Positions 26,321 through 35,548 are shown, counted from the stretch's first letter. The stretch: 64,000 bases of DNA from Paenibacillus sp. OV219 (GCF_900110075.1 NZ_FOCJ01000010.1:1-64000); one strand, 5' to 3'. Notes: generated from the letters alone by a model not told the origin. Made by a program: numbers and translations.

Positions 26321-27378
26321 TGAGTCAGACCGAGTTTGAATTTGGCATTTACTCCTTAGGGGAATTAATTCCTGGACCAGCGGGGCAGACACAGAATGCC
26401 AAAAGCCGTGTTGATGATATCATTGCTGCGGCTAAATTGGCAGATGAAGCAGGGCTAGACCTCTTCGGCATTGGAGAACATCATCGCTTGGATTTTGTCA
26501 CTTCTTCTTACGCTATGATCCTTTCTGCGATCGCACAAGCCACGAAGCAAATTCGACTTACGAGCACGTTATCGGTCATTAGTACGGCCGATCCGGTTCG
26601 GGTGTATGAGGATTTTGCGACGTTGGATCTGATTTCGGGCGGACGTGCTGAGCTAATTGCCGGTCGCGGAGCTTTCTTGGAATCATTCGAGCTTTTCGGG
26701 GCAGATTTAAGAAAATACGATGAGTTGTTTGAGAACAAATTAGATTTATTACTGAAGTTAAACAAGCAAGAACGAGTAACATGGAACGGTCAATTTCGTA
26801 CCGCTTTGCATGACGCAGCAATCGCGCCTCGCCCCATTCAATCCTCAATCCCACTCTGGATTGGAGTTGGAGGAACGCCGGAGAGCGCAGCAAGAGCGGG
26901 GCGATTGGGTATTAATATGGCACTTGGCATTTTAGGTGGTGATCCTAGAAGAGTTAAACCTCTCGTAGATATCTACCGAGCCGCAGGTAAAGCAGCTGGT
27001 CATGACCCCTCCCGGCTAAGGGTCTCCGTCACGGGTCACTCTTACATTGCCGAAACATCTAAACAAGCGCTCGATGAGTTCCATCCGCATTACAACAATT
27101 ATTTTGGCTATTTCTTAAAAGAACGTGGGCAACGGTTCTGGGTATCGCGTTCAGAATTAGATCCAATGACTGCTCCGGACAATGTGCTTGCAGTGGGCAG
27201 TCCGCAGCAGCTTGTGGAAAAAATATTGTTCCAGCATGAATTGTTCGGGCATAGCCGATTTATGGGTCAATTTGATATGGGTGGACAGTCACTTTCGAAA
27301 GTAGCAAAGGCAATCGAGCTATTAGCGACGGAAGTCGCACCTGCCGTTCGCAAAGCACTCAAACAATCGGGGGTATAA
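26320..27378 (+). CDS. LLM-class flavin-dependent oxidoreductase (luciferase-like monooxygenase)
   Basis: 352-aa cytoplasmic enzyme expected to use reduced FMN or F420. Family motifs: GIYSLGELIP at the start, AKLADEAGLDLFGIGEHH, AQATKQIRLTSTLSVIST, SGGRAELIAGRGAF, and RPIQSSIPLWIGVGGTPESAARAGRLGI. Length is normal. The substrate cannot be told from sequence. It overlaps the DoxX gene by 1 nt and is 2 nt from the next gene, so it is part of a tight operon for oxidoreductases. Confidence 0.9.
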   Translation: MSQTEFEFGIYSLGELIPGPAGQTQNAKSRVDDIIAAAKLADEAGLDLFGIGEHHRLDFVTSSYAMILSAIAQATKQIRLTSTLSVISTADPVRVYEDFATLDLISGGRAELIAGRGAFLESFELFGADLRKYDELFENKLDLLLKLNKQERVTWNGQFRTALHDAAIAPRPIQSSIPLWIGVGGTPESAARAGRLGINMALGILGGDPRRVKPLVDIYRAAGKAAGHDPSRLRVSVTGHSYIAETSKQALDEFHPHYNNYFGYFLKERGQRFWVSRSELDPMTAPDNVLAVGSPQQLVEKILFQHELFGHSRFMGQFDMGGQSLSKVAKAIELLATEVAPAVRKALKQSGV

Positions 27379-27380
27379 AG

Positions 27381-28244
27381 ATGAAAATCATGGTGACAGG
27401 TGCAACAGGGCAACTCGGTTCTTTGGTAGTAGAAGCATTATTGAAATCTACTCCAGCTGACAACGTGGCTGTTAGCGTTCGTGATCCACAAAAAGCAAAA
27501 GCTTTAAGCGATCGCGGCGTAGACGTTAGATTTGGGGATTTCAATCAACCGGAATCGCTGGTCACTGCTTTCGCCGGTATTGATCGACTTCTCATTATTT
27601 CAACGGGAGATCTGGAAAATCGATTGCAACAGCAACTCGCTGCAGTTAAGGCGGCACAACAAGCAAATGTAGGATTTATCGCCTATACAAGCGCTTCGAA
27701 TGCAGCTGAAAGCAAGTTTATTCTTGCAAATGATCATCGGATCACGGAGGAAGCCATCCGGGAAACCGGAATTCCATATTCAATGCTGCGCAATAACTGG
27801 TATATAGAGAATGAGATTGGTTCTATTCAAGCGGTATTGAATGGTGCGCCTTGGGTAACGGCAATCGGACCTGGCAAGATAGGCTATGCAAGTCGGGGAG
27901 ATTTCGCAGAAGCTGCTGCGATTGTGCTTGCAGGAGAAGGACACGACAATACGGTGTATGAATTAGCGGGTAAACCCTCTACGCAAGAGGAATTTGTGGC
28001 AATCATCGCAGACGTTACCGGAAGACAGGTCGATGTTCAGCAAGTGAATGATGAAACTTATGCTAGTGTAATGAGTAACGTTGGCATGCCGGAAGCGATG
28101 ATTCCATTTCTTGTTGCGATCCAAGGCGGGCTACGTGACGGTGGAATGGATGTGGAGAGCGAAGATCTTCCGAAATTACTTGGCAGAGAAACAAAGCCTC
28201 TTAAAGACGTTATTCAACTAATTGTAAGCAACATTCAGCAATAA
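27381..28244 (+). CDS. NmrA/QorB-type NAD(P)-dependent oxidoreductase
   Basis: 287-aa atypical SDR protein with N-terminal GATGQLGSLVVEAL nucleotide motif, SVRDPQKAKAL, VRFGDFNQPESL and YTSASNA, ending in an NmrA-like C-terminal domain. It resembles E. coli QorB (NADPH:quinone oxidoreductase 2), which reduces quinones. RBS and start fit the 2-nt gap after the flavin enzyme. The second NmrA-type gene in this locus; the first is frameshifted. Confidence 0.88.
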   Translation: MKIMVTGATGQLGSLVVEALLKSTPADNVAVSVRDPQKAKALSDRGVDVRFGDFNQPESLVTAFAGIDRLLIISTGDLENRLQQQLAAVKAAQQANVGFIAYTSASNAAESKFILANDHRITEEAIRETGIPYSMLRNNWYIENEIGSIQAVLNGAPWVTAIGPGKIGYASRGDFAEAAAIVLAGEGHDNTVYELAGKPSTQEEFVAIIADVTGRQVDVQQVNDETYASVMSNVGMPEAMIPFLVAIQGGLRDGGMDVESEDLPKLLGRETKPLKDVIQLIVSNIQQ

Positions 28245-28273
28245 TAAATATTAAACAACAGGGGATATCACTC

Positions 28274-28900
28274 ATGTCAAAAACATTATTTATCAATGCA
28301 AACGATCGTCCATCAGACCAATCTATAAGTGCAAAAATGTACGAAGAATTTGTAAAGACTTACATCGAAGCGAATCGTACTGAAGAAGTTACAGTGTTAG
28401 ATTTATATCATGAAGAGTTGCCTTATTACGGTAATCATGCAATCACCGGCGCGTTTAAACGCAACCAAGGTCTGGAGCTTTCTTCCGATGAAGAGAAGGC
28501 AGCCAATTTAGTCGATAAGTATTTAGATCAATTCATGGAAATGGATAAAGTTGTATTTGCCTTTCCGTTATGGAATAAAACAGTTCCTGCGCCGTTAATC
28601 ACGTATCTTTCCTATTTGTCGCAAGCGGGGAAGATGTTTAATTACACTGCCGAAGGTCCAGTTGGTTATGCCGGTGACAAAAAAGTAATGATTCTAAATG
28701 CTCGTGGCGGAGATTATTCGCTAGACTATATGGCTTCTGCTGAAATGGCTGTAAAATTAGTGAAAAACATTATCGCTATATGGGGAATTAAAAATCCAGA
28801 AGAGGTTATTATCGAAGGACACAATCAATTCCGTGATCGCGCAGCAGAAATCATTGCAGACGGTATGGAGAGAGTTGTGAAAGCTGCTGCTGGCTTCTAA
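28274..28900 (+). CDS. azoR: FMN-dependent NADH-azoreductase
   Basis: 208-aa flavodoxin-fold enzyme that reduces quinones and azo compounds by two electrons with NADH. Features: N-terminal TLFINANDRPSDQSIS (FMN phosphate loop), FAFPLWNKTVPAPLITYLSYLSQAGKMF (the central family motif) and NARGGDYS. Length is normal. In B. subtilis the orthologous azoR1 is induced by quinones via YodB; here an Rrf2 protein is the likely regulator. RBS GGGGAT lies ahead of ATG 28274. Last gene before a strong terminator. Confidence 0.93.
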   Translation: MSKTLFINANDRPSDQSISAKMYEEFVKTYIEANRTEEVTVLDLYHEELPYYGNHAITGAFKRNQGLELSSDEEKAANLVDKYLDQFMEMDKVVFAFPLWNKTVPAPLITYLSYLSQAGKMFNYTAEGPVGYAGDKKVMILNARGGDYSLDYMASAEMAVKLVKNIIAIWGIKNPEEVIIEGHNQFRDRAAEIIADGMERVVKAAAGF

Positions 28901-29009
28901 TGTATTAGCTAGAATGTTACATCCTAAAATGCTATTCAATACTGCAACTTATTAAAATTAGTATGATCTGTCCCATACTGAAGTCAGTTCTGGAAAATCT
29001 GTAATAAAA

Positions 29010-29044
29010 AAGGGAACCAACGCATTCGTATTGGTTCCTTTTGT
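29010..29044. terminator. Bidirectional terminator
   Basis: Stem AAGGGAACCAA (29010-29020) pairs with TTGGTTCCTTT (29031-29041), T run on one side and A run on the other. It serves azoR and the convergent GyrI-like genes. Confidence 0.9.
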
Positions 29045-29077
29045 TATTTTGACAGGATAGTAAAGCGTAGTGAATCT

Positions 29078-29554
29078 TTATTTTTTAACCACAGGCACCC
29101 AAAATTCGCCGTAGAAAGTACCGTCGCCGTTATCATTGCGATAAGTCGCATTCGGACCGCCGATGTAAGCATAATCAGTGATTTGGGCCAAGACTTCGCC
29201 AAAAGCACGATAAGTCAGCTGATCAAACAAAGCATCCTTGTCGCCATTTCCTGCGACCACGATGTACTCGCTCTCCGGAAACTCGATGATTCGCGTTGCG
29301 TCAGCCACTGATTTTCCAGCTTCTACAGCGAAATAATTCCACGGTTTGCCTTGATAAACCTCGTTGACTGACCATTCGCGATCGTCCTTCGCGGCGTTCT
29401 TAAGTTTATTAAAACGCCCGTCGGCCTTGAGTCTGCCCCAAAACTCGGCTTTTTCCTTTTGTAAAGCTGGCATGTCTTGAAAGTTCGACTGGATTGAAAA
29501 GCCATAAGCGGTCAATGTGAATGATTTTTTTTGTTCAACTGTGTAGTGTGCCAT
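29078..29554 (-). CDS. GyrI-like / effector-binding domain protein, copy 2
   Basis: 158-aa soluble protein with the AraC-effector/GyrI-like fold pattern: NYFAVEAGKSVADATRIIEFPESEYIVVAGNGDKD and a C-terminal NGDGTFYGEFWVPVVKK. Such stand-alone domains bind small hydrophobic ligands or drugs. The start is ATG 29554 with RBS AAGGAG; the open frame extends further upstream without support. It is a diverged paralogue of the gene 23 nt upstream, in the same operon. Confidence 0.78.
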   Translation of the reverse strand: MAHYTVEQKKSFTLTAYGFSIQSNFQDMPALQKEKAEFWGRLKADGRFNKLKNAAKDDREWSVNEVYQGKPWNYFAVEAGKSVADATRIIEFPESEYIVVAGNGDKDALFDQLTYRAFGEVLAQITDYAYIGGPNATYRNDNGDGTFYGEFWVPVVKK

Positions 29555-29577
29555 GTGAGTGCTCCTTTTTCCAGAGA

Positions 29578-30057
29578 TTAGCCTTCGGCTTTTTTTACAC
29601 GAAGCCACATTTCGCCGTAGTATTCACCGTTTTCATCTGCTTTGACGAATGTTGCGTTACCAGGACCAACATATTTGTATTCTGTGATTTCTTGCAGCAT
29701 GCCGCCGAAAACTTTGCCTGTGATTTCGTCTGCAAGGCGGTCTTTGTCAGTGCCTGTGCCAGGCACGACGAGGTAGTCGCCAGCGAGGAAATCGAGGACG
29801 ACCGCGCCTTCCACGTCGAACTCACCCATCACGCCGAAGCCTCGCCAAGGCTTGCGGTCGATGTTGTAGTTGATTTGATATTCTTGCCCGTCAGCGAGTG
29901 CGAGAAGTTCAGCAAGCTTGCCGTTTTCAGTGATTTCAGCTAGTTTCGCTGCTGTTCTTGCTGCATTACCTGCCCAGTCGTTGAAGTCTTCAAATGAAAC
30001 ACCGAAAGCAGTCATTTTGTAGTTTTCTGAGATCGTTTTGATGGAGTAGTTAGACAT
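29578..30057 (-). CDS. GyrI-like / effector-binding domain protein, copy 1
   Basis: 159-aa paralogue of the next gene, same domain order: MTAFGVSFEDFNDWAG near the N-terminus, FLAGDYLVVPGTGTDKDRLADEITGKVFGGMLQEITEYKYVGPGNATF, ending GEYYGEMWLRVKK. Start ATG 30057 with RBS AAGGAGAG. Divergent from a WYL regulator across a 107-nt gap that holds a palindrome, so the regulator probably controls this pair. Ligand unknown. Confidence 0.78.
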   Translation of the reverse strand: MSNYSIKTISENYKMTAFGVSFEDFNDWAGNAARTAAKLAEITENGKLAELLALADGQEYQINYNIDRKPWRGFGVMGEFDVEGAVVLDFLAGDYLVVPGTGTDKDRLADEITGKVFGGMLQEITEYKYVGPGNATFVKADENGEYYGEMWLRVKKAEG

Positions 30058-30113
30058 TTTATTCTCTCCTTTGAGGGATGTATTCTTTACAAGACTGATT
30101 CTATTTGCCGAAT

Positions 30114-30156
30114 GTATCAAAAAATGATACCTTTATTTTGCTACATTTTTGATACA
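30114..30156. promoter_or_regulatory. Palindromic operator and half-site between gyrI-like genes and WYL regulator
   Basis: GTATCA (30114-30119), five A, TGATAC (30125-30130) form a perfect 6-5-6 inverted repeat, and a further half-site TTGATACA is at 30149-30156, just before the regulator start. The shared GATAC arms suggest one protein binds both, likely the WYL regulator. Confidence 0.6.
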
Positions 30157-30164
30157 ATAAAATT

Positions 30165-31133
30165 ATGAAAAAAACAGAACGAGTGAACCTGATCATGCGT
30201 TACATCAACAACCGCTCGCATTTTACGATTGCCGAGATTCAGCGGGAGTTCAAGATTTCTCGCGCGACGGCAATCCGTGATATTAACGAGATTCAAGCGA
30301 TGGGTTTTCCGCTGACGACCGAGCTTGGACGCGGGGGCGGTTACTATGTCCTGCAAAATCAATATTTGCCCACCGCGCGCTTCACGCCAGACGAGCTTAA
30401 GGCGATTTTTATCAGCTTTATCGCCTCAAAAAATTCGCAGCTGCCTTATCTGCAGAATCGCCGCTCAATCACTGAGAAACTCATCGGCATCGCGTCGCAA
30501 ACCCAACAAGACGAGCTGATCGAGCTGAATAATATCTTGCTTTTCGAAAATACAAACCCCGCCAATCCGAATCTTTTGGAGCTCGATGATGCGGCGCCTG
30601 CGGAGCTAAATCAGCTGATTTCGCTTGCTGTGCGGGATAAACATTTGCGCGTGACTTATGAGCTAAGTCTTGGCTGGCCGCAGCTGCTGGACGTTTATTT
30701 GCTACATATATTTAACTCGAACGCTCAGTGGCTAGTCGAGGTTTATGATTTAGATACGGATGAGTTTCGTTATTTACCTGTTGAGATGCTGCGGTATTCG
30801 GCAATTTCTGAGAAAGAGATGAAGTGGTCTGAACAAGAGATTTTAAGCAAGAAACTGCTTCGTGCACGTAAATCCAATCTTATAGTGAAACTTGATGCGA
30901 TTGGAATTCAGCGATTTAAGCGCATGCACCCGCCAGGGATCATTTTGTCCTTTACTGGGATGTTTCAGTCGAGCGGGATTTTCAATGTTCAGTTGGATGT
31001 AACCGATGTTGTGGCGCTGGCGTATTATGCGGATTGGCTTTTGTTTTTGGGGAAAGGGGCCCGGTTTGAGCGGATCCCTGATGAACTTCGCGTGATTTTG
31101 GAAGAGCGTTTAGCCAATTTAACATTTTCTTGA
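30165..31133 (+). CDS. HTH/WYL-domain transcriptional regulator
   Basis: 322-aa regulator: N-terminal winged HTH (ERVNLIMRYINNRSHFTIAEIQREFKISRATAIRDINEIQAMGFPL, then a wing LGRGGGYYVL) and a C-terminal WYL/YafY ligand-binding region (about residues 145-320). No SD is visible upstream of ATG 30165, and a TACAAT -10-like box ends only 6 nt before it, so the message may be leaderless. Divergent from two GyrI-like genes that are probable targets. Confidence 0.85.
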   Translation: MKKTERVNLIMRYINNRSHFTIAEIQREFKISRATAIRDINEIQAMGFPLTTELGRGGGYYVLQNQYLPTARFTPDELKAIFISFIASKNSQLPYLQNRRSITEKLIGIASQTQQDELIELNNILLFENTNPANPNLLELDDAAPAELNQLISLAVRDKHLRVTYELSLGWPQLLDVYLLHIFNSNAQWLVEVYDLDTDEFRYLPVEMLRYSAISEKEMKWSEQEILSKKLLRARKSNLIVKLDAIGIQRFKRMHPPGIILSFTGMFQSSGIFNVQLDVTDVVALAYYADWLLFLGKGARFERIPDELRVILEERLANLTFS

Positions 31134-31242
31134 GTTTTATCTGAGATTTTTAAAGTTGGCCAAGAAGGAGCACTTGAATCAGTTTAAGATCAATCAGTGG
31201 AGAGCTTTTTTATTTCGTCTGATTTGAAACACATGAACACCA

Positions 31243-31288
31243 TTGACATCGGATTTATCCTGACTCATAATTAAACTGACCAGTCAGT
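31243..31288 (+). promoter_or_regulatory. Promoter and TetR-type operator of the P450 gene
   Basis: -35 TTGACA (31243-31248), 17 nt, -10 CATAAT (31266-31271). A perfect 14-bp palindrome ACTGACCAGTCAGT (31275-31288) covers the predicted start site. The TetR gene directly after the P450 is the likely repressor. Confidence 0.75.
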
Positions 31289-31308
31289 ACAAAAATGGGA
31301 GGTTGTTT

Positions 31309-32445
31309 ATGATGAAGTGGGCGAGCCAATATGATTTGCTTCCTCTAGAGCGGTACAAACAGCAGCGCGCTGAAGGAGCGGCGGTGTACAATTCGGATAG
31401 CGGTTCGTGGTCGGTCTATAGGCATGATAGCGTCAAACGAATTCTTGCCGATTACGAGCATTTTTCCTCTCAGATGCAAGAGAAGCCATCCGAAGACGAA
31501 CCGATCGAGGGCAGCATTTTGCGGCGGGATCCGCCCAAGCATAAGCAGATGAGATCCCTCATCGCGAAAGCATTTTCCGCGAAGGTCATTGAGGCCATGG
31601 AGCCTCGAATCCGGAAGATCGCGGAGGAGCTGCTTGACCGGGCTGCTGCCGCTGGGAGCTTTGAAGTCGTCAGCGACTTTGCAAGTCCGCTGCCCGTTAT
31701 CGTGATTGCGGAGATGCTGGGCATTCCTCCGGAAGACCGGGAGCTGTTCAAGAGATGGTCCGATGATCTCGTTGGAAAGGACTATTCGCGTTATTTGCAA
31801 TGCCAGAAGGAAATGACGGATTACTTCCGCATCCAAATTAAAGAGCGGAGCGAGCAGCCTCAGGATGATCTAATCACGGCGCTCGTTCAGTCCTGCATGG
31901 CGGATGATAACGGGCTTAGCGAGCTTGAAGTGATCGGAATGTGCATCCTGCTGCTCGTCGCCGGAAACGAAACGACGACCAATCTTATTTCTTCGATGAT
32001 CATGTGCCTCGAGAGCAGCCCGGAAACGTACGACGAGCTTCGCCGGGATCGCGCGCTGATTCCCGGCACGGTCGAGGAAACGCTCCGCTTCTGCTCGCCA
32101 GTGCAATTGATGGAACGCAGGGTGAAAGCCGATATGGATTGGAACGGGCATTTGATGAAAGAGGGGCAAAGGGTATACACTTTCATTGGAGCGGCCAACC
32201 ATGACGAGAACGTGTTCGCTGGTCCTGAAAAGTTCGACATCAGGCGAAGCCCGAACCCGCATTTGGCTTTCGGGCAAGGCATTCATTTCTGCCTAGGGGC
32301 GATGTTGGCGCGGCTTGAAGCGAGAGTGGCGCTAAACGTCATCGTTGATCGAATCGAAAGGCTAGAGCGTACCGACGACGAATCGCTCGAAAGACTGGAA
32401 AGCGATATGATGTTTGGCATTAAACATATGAGGATTAGAGTATGA
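31309..32445 (+). CDS. Cytochrome P450
   Basis: 378-aa haem monooxygenase. Visible: I-helix oxygen-activation motif LLLVAGNETTTNL, ExxR in VEETLRF, and the haem ligand loop HLAFGQGIHFCLGAMLAR with axial Cys328. Length fits soluble bacterial class I P450s, which need separate ferredoxin partners; none is adjacent. ATG 31309 follows GGGAGG; an upstream TTG abuts the SD. The substrate is unknown. Followed after 16 nt by a TetR gene, suggesting ligand-inducible detoxification or tailoring. Confidence 0.93.
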   Translation: MMKWASQYDLLPLERYKQQRAEGAAVYNSDSGSWSVYRHDSVKRILADYEHFSSQMQEKPSEDEPIEGSILRRDPPKHKQMRSLIAKAFSAKVIEAMEPRIRKIAEELLDRAAAAGSFEVVSDFASPLPVIVIAEMLGIPPEDRELFKRWSDDLVGKDYSRYLQCQKEMTDYFRIQIKERSEQPQDDLITALVQSCMADDNGLSELEVIGMCILLLVAGNETTTNLISSMIMCLESSPETYDELRRDRALIPGTVEETLRFCSPVQLMERRVKADMDWNGHLMKEGQRVYTFIGAANHDENVFAGPEKFDIRRSPNPHLAFGQGIHFCLGAMLARLEARVALNVIVDRIERLERTDDESLERLESDMMFGIKHMRIRV

Positions 32446-32461
32446 ATGGAGGCTAGTGCCT

Positions 32462-33025
32462 ATGAGCAGAGATAAGATATTGGACGCGGCCGCCCGAATG
32501 TTCTCGCGCAGCGGCTATCACCGGTCTAGCATGGATGAGATTGCGCTGGAGGCAGGCGTTGCCAAGGGAACGTTGTATTATCATTTCCCGAGCAAGGCGC
32601 AGATGTTCAAGGCGCTGATAACAGAAGGGTTGCAGATGATTACCGATACGATCAAGACGGAAATCAATCGGGATCGTTCGCTTCAAGAACAGATCGAGAC
32701 GGTTATTCGGTTAAATGTCGATCTTTTCTTGGAGTACAGCGAGCTGGCGCATATTTTCTTCAATGAGATCACGAACGGTATCGAGGAAGACGTGCTGCTG
32801 GCCGTACGGAAAGAACGAGATGCATATATTCAGTTTATTGCTGATATCCTTGTCGAAGCGGGAATTGCAAAGGAAGACGGACCAATGGCCGCGTCTGGCG
32901 TTCTAACGATGCTTAACGGCTTATGCAGCTATTACTTGCAGCACCCGAGCGAATCGAAACGCGAGCAGATCAACCGTCTGCTGTATGCAGCGGTCACGAC
33001 GGGTTTACTGAAAGAGCCAGAGTAA
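32462..33025 (+). CDS. TetR-family transcriptional regulator
   Basis: 187-aa repressor with an N-terminal TetR helix-turn-helix (ILDAAARMFSRSGYHRSSMDEIALEAGVAKGTLYYHFPSKAQMF) and an all-helical ligand domain. ATG 32462 is 9 nt from GGAGG; GTG 32456 lies too close. Co-transcribed with the P450 and probably autoregulates through the palindrome at 31275-31288. Confidence 0.92.
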   Translation: MSRDKILDAAARMFSRSGYHRSSMDEIALEAGVAKGTLYYHFPSKAQMFKALITEGLQMITDTIKTEINRDRSLQEQIETVIRLNVDLFLEYSELAHIFFNEITNGIEEDVLLAVRKERDAYIQFIADILVEAGIAKEDGPMAASGVLTMLNGLCSYYLQHPSESKREQINRLLYAAVTTGLLKEPE

Positions 33026-33060
33026 ACGTTGATTGAGTTTGAACGGCCGCATCATGACCA

Positions 33061-33088
33061 GGTTGCCCTGCACAGGGTAACCTTTTTT
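33061..33088 (+). terminator. Rho-independent terminator of the P450-tetR operon
   Basis: GGTTGCCCT (from 33061) pairs with AGGGTAACC (one G-T pair), followed by TTTTTT. Confidence 0.88.
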
Positions 33089-33199
33089 GTTCATGAAAGC
33101 GGAGATTCCAGCAGGTAAAGATTGCCTTGACATCCATTGGTGCGCAGGTAAACATTAGGTGTGGGAACGAAACTATGAAAATAAGGTGGGGAATGTAGC

Positions 33200-34171
33200 G
33201 TGACTCTTCGAATTGGGATTGCGGGCACTGGCTGGTTTGGACGTATGCATGCGGAGAAGCTTGCTGCGATGGAAGGCATTAGTGTCAGCGCTTTTTGCGG
33301 GACAAGTCTCGAAAAGGCGGAGACGGCGGCAAGACCATATGGCGATGCACGCGGTTATGACTCTATTGAAGCGATGCTGGATGACCGGAAACTGGATGCG
33401 GTATATATTTGTACGCCTCCATTTGCCCATGGCGAGATTGAATTGGCGCTTGTGGAGCGGGACATCCCTTTCCTCGTCGAAAAGCCGATTGGCGTAGATG
33501 AAGAGACGCCTTCCCGGATTCGACAGGCGATTGCAGATAAAGGACTTCTTACATCGGTTGGTTATCACTTCCGTTATATGGACAGCACCGGCTTAGCGAA
33601 GGAGCTTCTTGCGGGCCGCACGCCGCTGATGGCTTTGGGGCAATGGATGGGCTCGATGCCAGGTGTATACTGGTGGCGCAACATGGAGACCTCTGGCGGG
33701 CAGTTTGTCGAGCAAACGACGCATATCGTTGATTTAATGCGGTACTTGCTCGGCGAAGTGAATGAGGTGTATGCGGCATATGGCAGCAGACATATGTCCG
33801 GTGTAGAAGAAGGTGTGACGGTGCCGGATGTCGGCACGGTCACGATGAAGCTGGCGAGCGGGGCGGTTGCTACCATTAGTAACACTTGCGCGATTCCGGC
33901 GGGAGATTCTGCGGGCTTGCAGATCTATACCAATGCGGGTGTGCTCCAAGTGACAAGCGAGGCTCTTGTGAATATCGAAGCGGCGAAGAAGTCCGAATAC
34001 AAGGCTTCGAATAACCCGTACGTGCGGGAGAATGAAGCCTTCCTTCATGCGGTTAGAACAGGCGACACTAGCCGGGTTCTATCTACCTACGAGGATGCCT
34101 GGGAGACACATCGCGTGACGATGGCAGCTAATCAATCCGCAAGAACAGGGCTGCCTGTTAAGCTGAGATAA
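33200..34171 (+). CDS. Gfo/Idh/MocA family oxidoreductase
   Basis: 323-aa NAD(P)-dependent dehydrogenase: Rossmann motif IGIAGTGWFGRMHAEKL, EKPIG motif near residue 95, and a C-terminal substrate domain (SGGQFVEQTTHIVDLMRYLLGEV). GTG 33200 is preceded by AAGGTGGGG. Substrate unknown; family members act on sugars or inositol. A GNAT acetyltransferase gene follows 45 nt downstream, possibly in one operon. Confidence 0.88.
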   Translation: MTLRIGIAGTGWFGRMHAEKLAAMEGISVSAFCGTSLEKAETAARPYGDARGYDSIEAMLDDRKLDAVYICTPPFAHGEIELALVERDIPFLVEKPIGVDEETPSRIRQAIADKGLLTSVGYHFRYMDSTGLAKELLAGRTPLMALGQWMGSMPGVYWWRNMETSGGQFVEQTTHIVDLMRYLLGEVNEVYAAYGSRHMSGVEEGVTVPDVGTVTMKLASGAVATISNTCAIPAGDSAGLQIYTNAGVLQVTSEALVNIEAAKKSEYKASNNPYVRENEAFLHAVRTGDTSRVLSTYEDAWETHRVTMAANQSARTGLPVKLR

Positions 34172-34216
34172 TGTTCGCACGCAACTCGAAATCAGATAGC
34201 TAGGAGATGATTAAAG

Positions 34217-35395
34217 GTGGCACGAATTCAACGGTTATCTGAAGAATGGTATGAGAAGCGGATGCAGCTCTCTCAATTCGCTTTTCAGTTTCAATTAACT
34301 CCGGAACAGATGGAAGGGGAGAGAGGGACGTTCCCTTCAGGAGAAGAATGGGGCATCGTCGACGACCAAGACCGGCTATTGTCTGCCCTTACCTTGCACC
34401 CTTTTGACATATGGATAAATGGTAGAATCATGCAAATGGGCGGCATAGGCGGCGTTGCTTCCTGGCCGGATGCCAGACGGCAGGGCGGGGTTGCAAAGCT
34501 GATGATCCATGCATTGGAGCGCATGCGTGAAAATGGACAGACCATCAGCATGCTCGCCCCTTTCTCGTATCCCTTCTACAGAAAATACGGCTATGAAATG
34601 ACCATCAATCGGATGGCCTATACCATGGAGACGAAACATCTGCCATCCCGTAAGGAATTGCCGGGACAAGTGCGGATTGTAGAGAAATCAACGGAGCTGC
34701 TTCGCGGAATGCACGATGCTTATGCAGCTCCATATAGCGGGACGATCAAGCGTGATGACGACTGGTGGAAACGCAAGGTGCTGACGAAGCCAGGAGTGGC
34801 TGCCGTTTACTATGCTGAAAGCGGCGAGCCGGATGGATACCTGCTTTATCACATTGCGCAGCGCACGATGACGATTCATGAATGTATTCACGGATCGGAA
34901 GTCGCAAGGCTGGCCTTATGGAATTTCATTGCGAATCACGACTCGATGATCGACAGTCTGACTCTAACCGCGCCGATTGGTGACCCTCTGCCGTTTATTC
35001 TGCCTAATCCTCGGTTTAAGCAAGAGATTCAGACTTATTTTATGACGCGAATTGTAGATGCGGTTAAATTTATGGAGCAATATGCATTCGAGCCGATGGA
35101 CCGGGAGGATGAAATGCTGCTTGTTCTAAGCGATGAGACGGCAGAGTGGAACCACGGAGCATTCCGAGTCGTATGGTCGAAGGACGGGGCAGCGCATATG
35201 GAGAGAGCAAACGCCACTAATCCTGGAGTACCTACGGTTGAATGCGATATTAGAACGTTGGCTGCGTTGCTGACCGGTAATCAGCGGGCGGAGCTGCTGC
35301 TGCGAATCGGGAGGCTAAGCGGCGATGCAGCCGCAGTTAAGCTGCTTGATCGTCGGATTCCGAGCCACACCCCGTATCTGATGGATGGTTTTTAG
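34217..35395 (+). CDS. Eis-like GNAT N-acetyltransferase
   Basis: 392-aa acetyltransferase of the Eis type: an N-terminal GNAT domain with acetyl-CoA loop GGVASWPDARRQGGVAKLM and SMLAPFSYPFYRKYGYE, a second GNAT-like domain and a C-terminal SCP2-like domain (from about residue 295). Eis proteins acetylate amines such as aminoglycosides and protein lysines. GTG 34217 with AGGAGA (34202-34207). A terminator follows at 35427. Confidence 0.88.
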   Translation: MARIQRLSEEWYEKRMQLSQFAFQFQLTPEQMEGERGTFPSGEEWGIVDDQDRLLSALTLHPFDIWINGRIMQMGGIGGVASWPDARRQGGVAKLMIHALERMRENGQTISMLAPFSYPFYRKYGYEMTINRMAYTMETKHLPSRKELPGQVRIVEKSTELLRGMHDAYAAPYSGTIKRDDDWWKRKVLTKPGVAAVYYAESGEPDGYLLYHIAQRTMTIHECIHGSEVARLALWNFIANHDSMIDSLTLTAPIGDPLPFILPNPRFKQEIQTYFMTRIVDAVKFMEQYAFEPMDREDEMLLVLSDETAEWNHGAFRVVWSKDGAAHMERANATNPGVPTVECDIRTLAALLTGNQRAELLLRIGRLSGDAAAVKLLDRRIPSHTPYLMDGF

Positions 35396-35426
35396 ATAAG
35401 TTGTATGAAATAGATAACAATAGAAT

Positions 35427-35461
35427 GGCTTATCTTTGTTAACTGAAGATAAGTCTTTTTG
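35427..35461 (+). terminator. Rho-independent terminator after the Eis-like gene
   Basis: GGCTTATCTT (35427-35436) pairs with AAGATAAGTC (35445-35454, one G-T pair), followed by a T run. Confidence 0.82.
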
Positions 35462-35548
35462 TATTTTAAAATGAAACGGTTTTATTCCTCATGTAAGTTT
35501 CAACTGTAAGCGGGTGTAAGAAGCATGCCTTATGATGCAGTTGGATAA

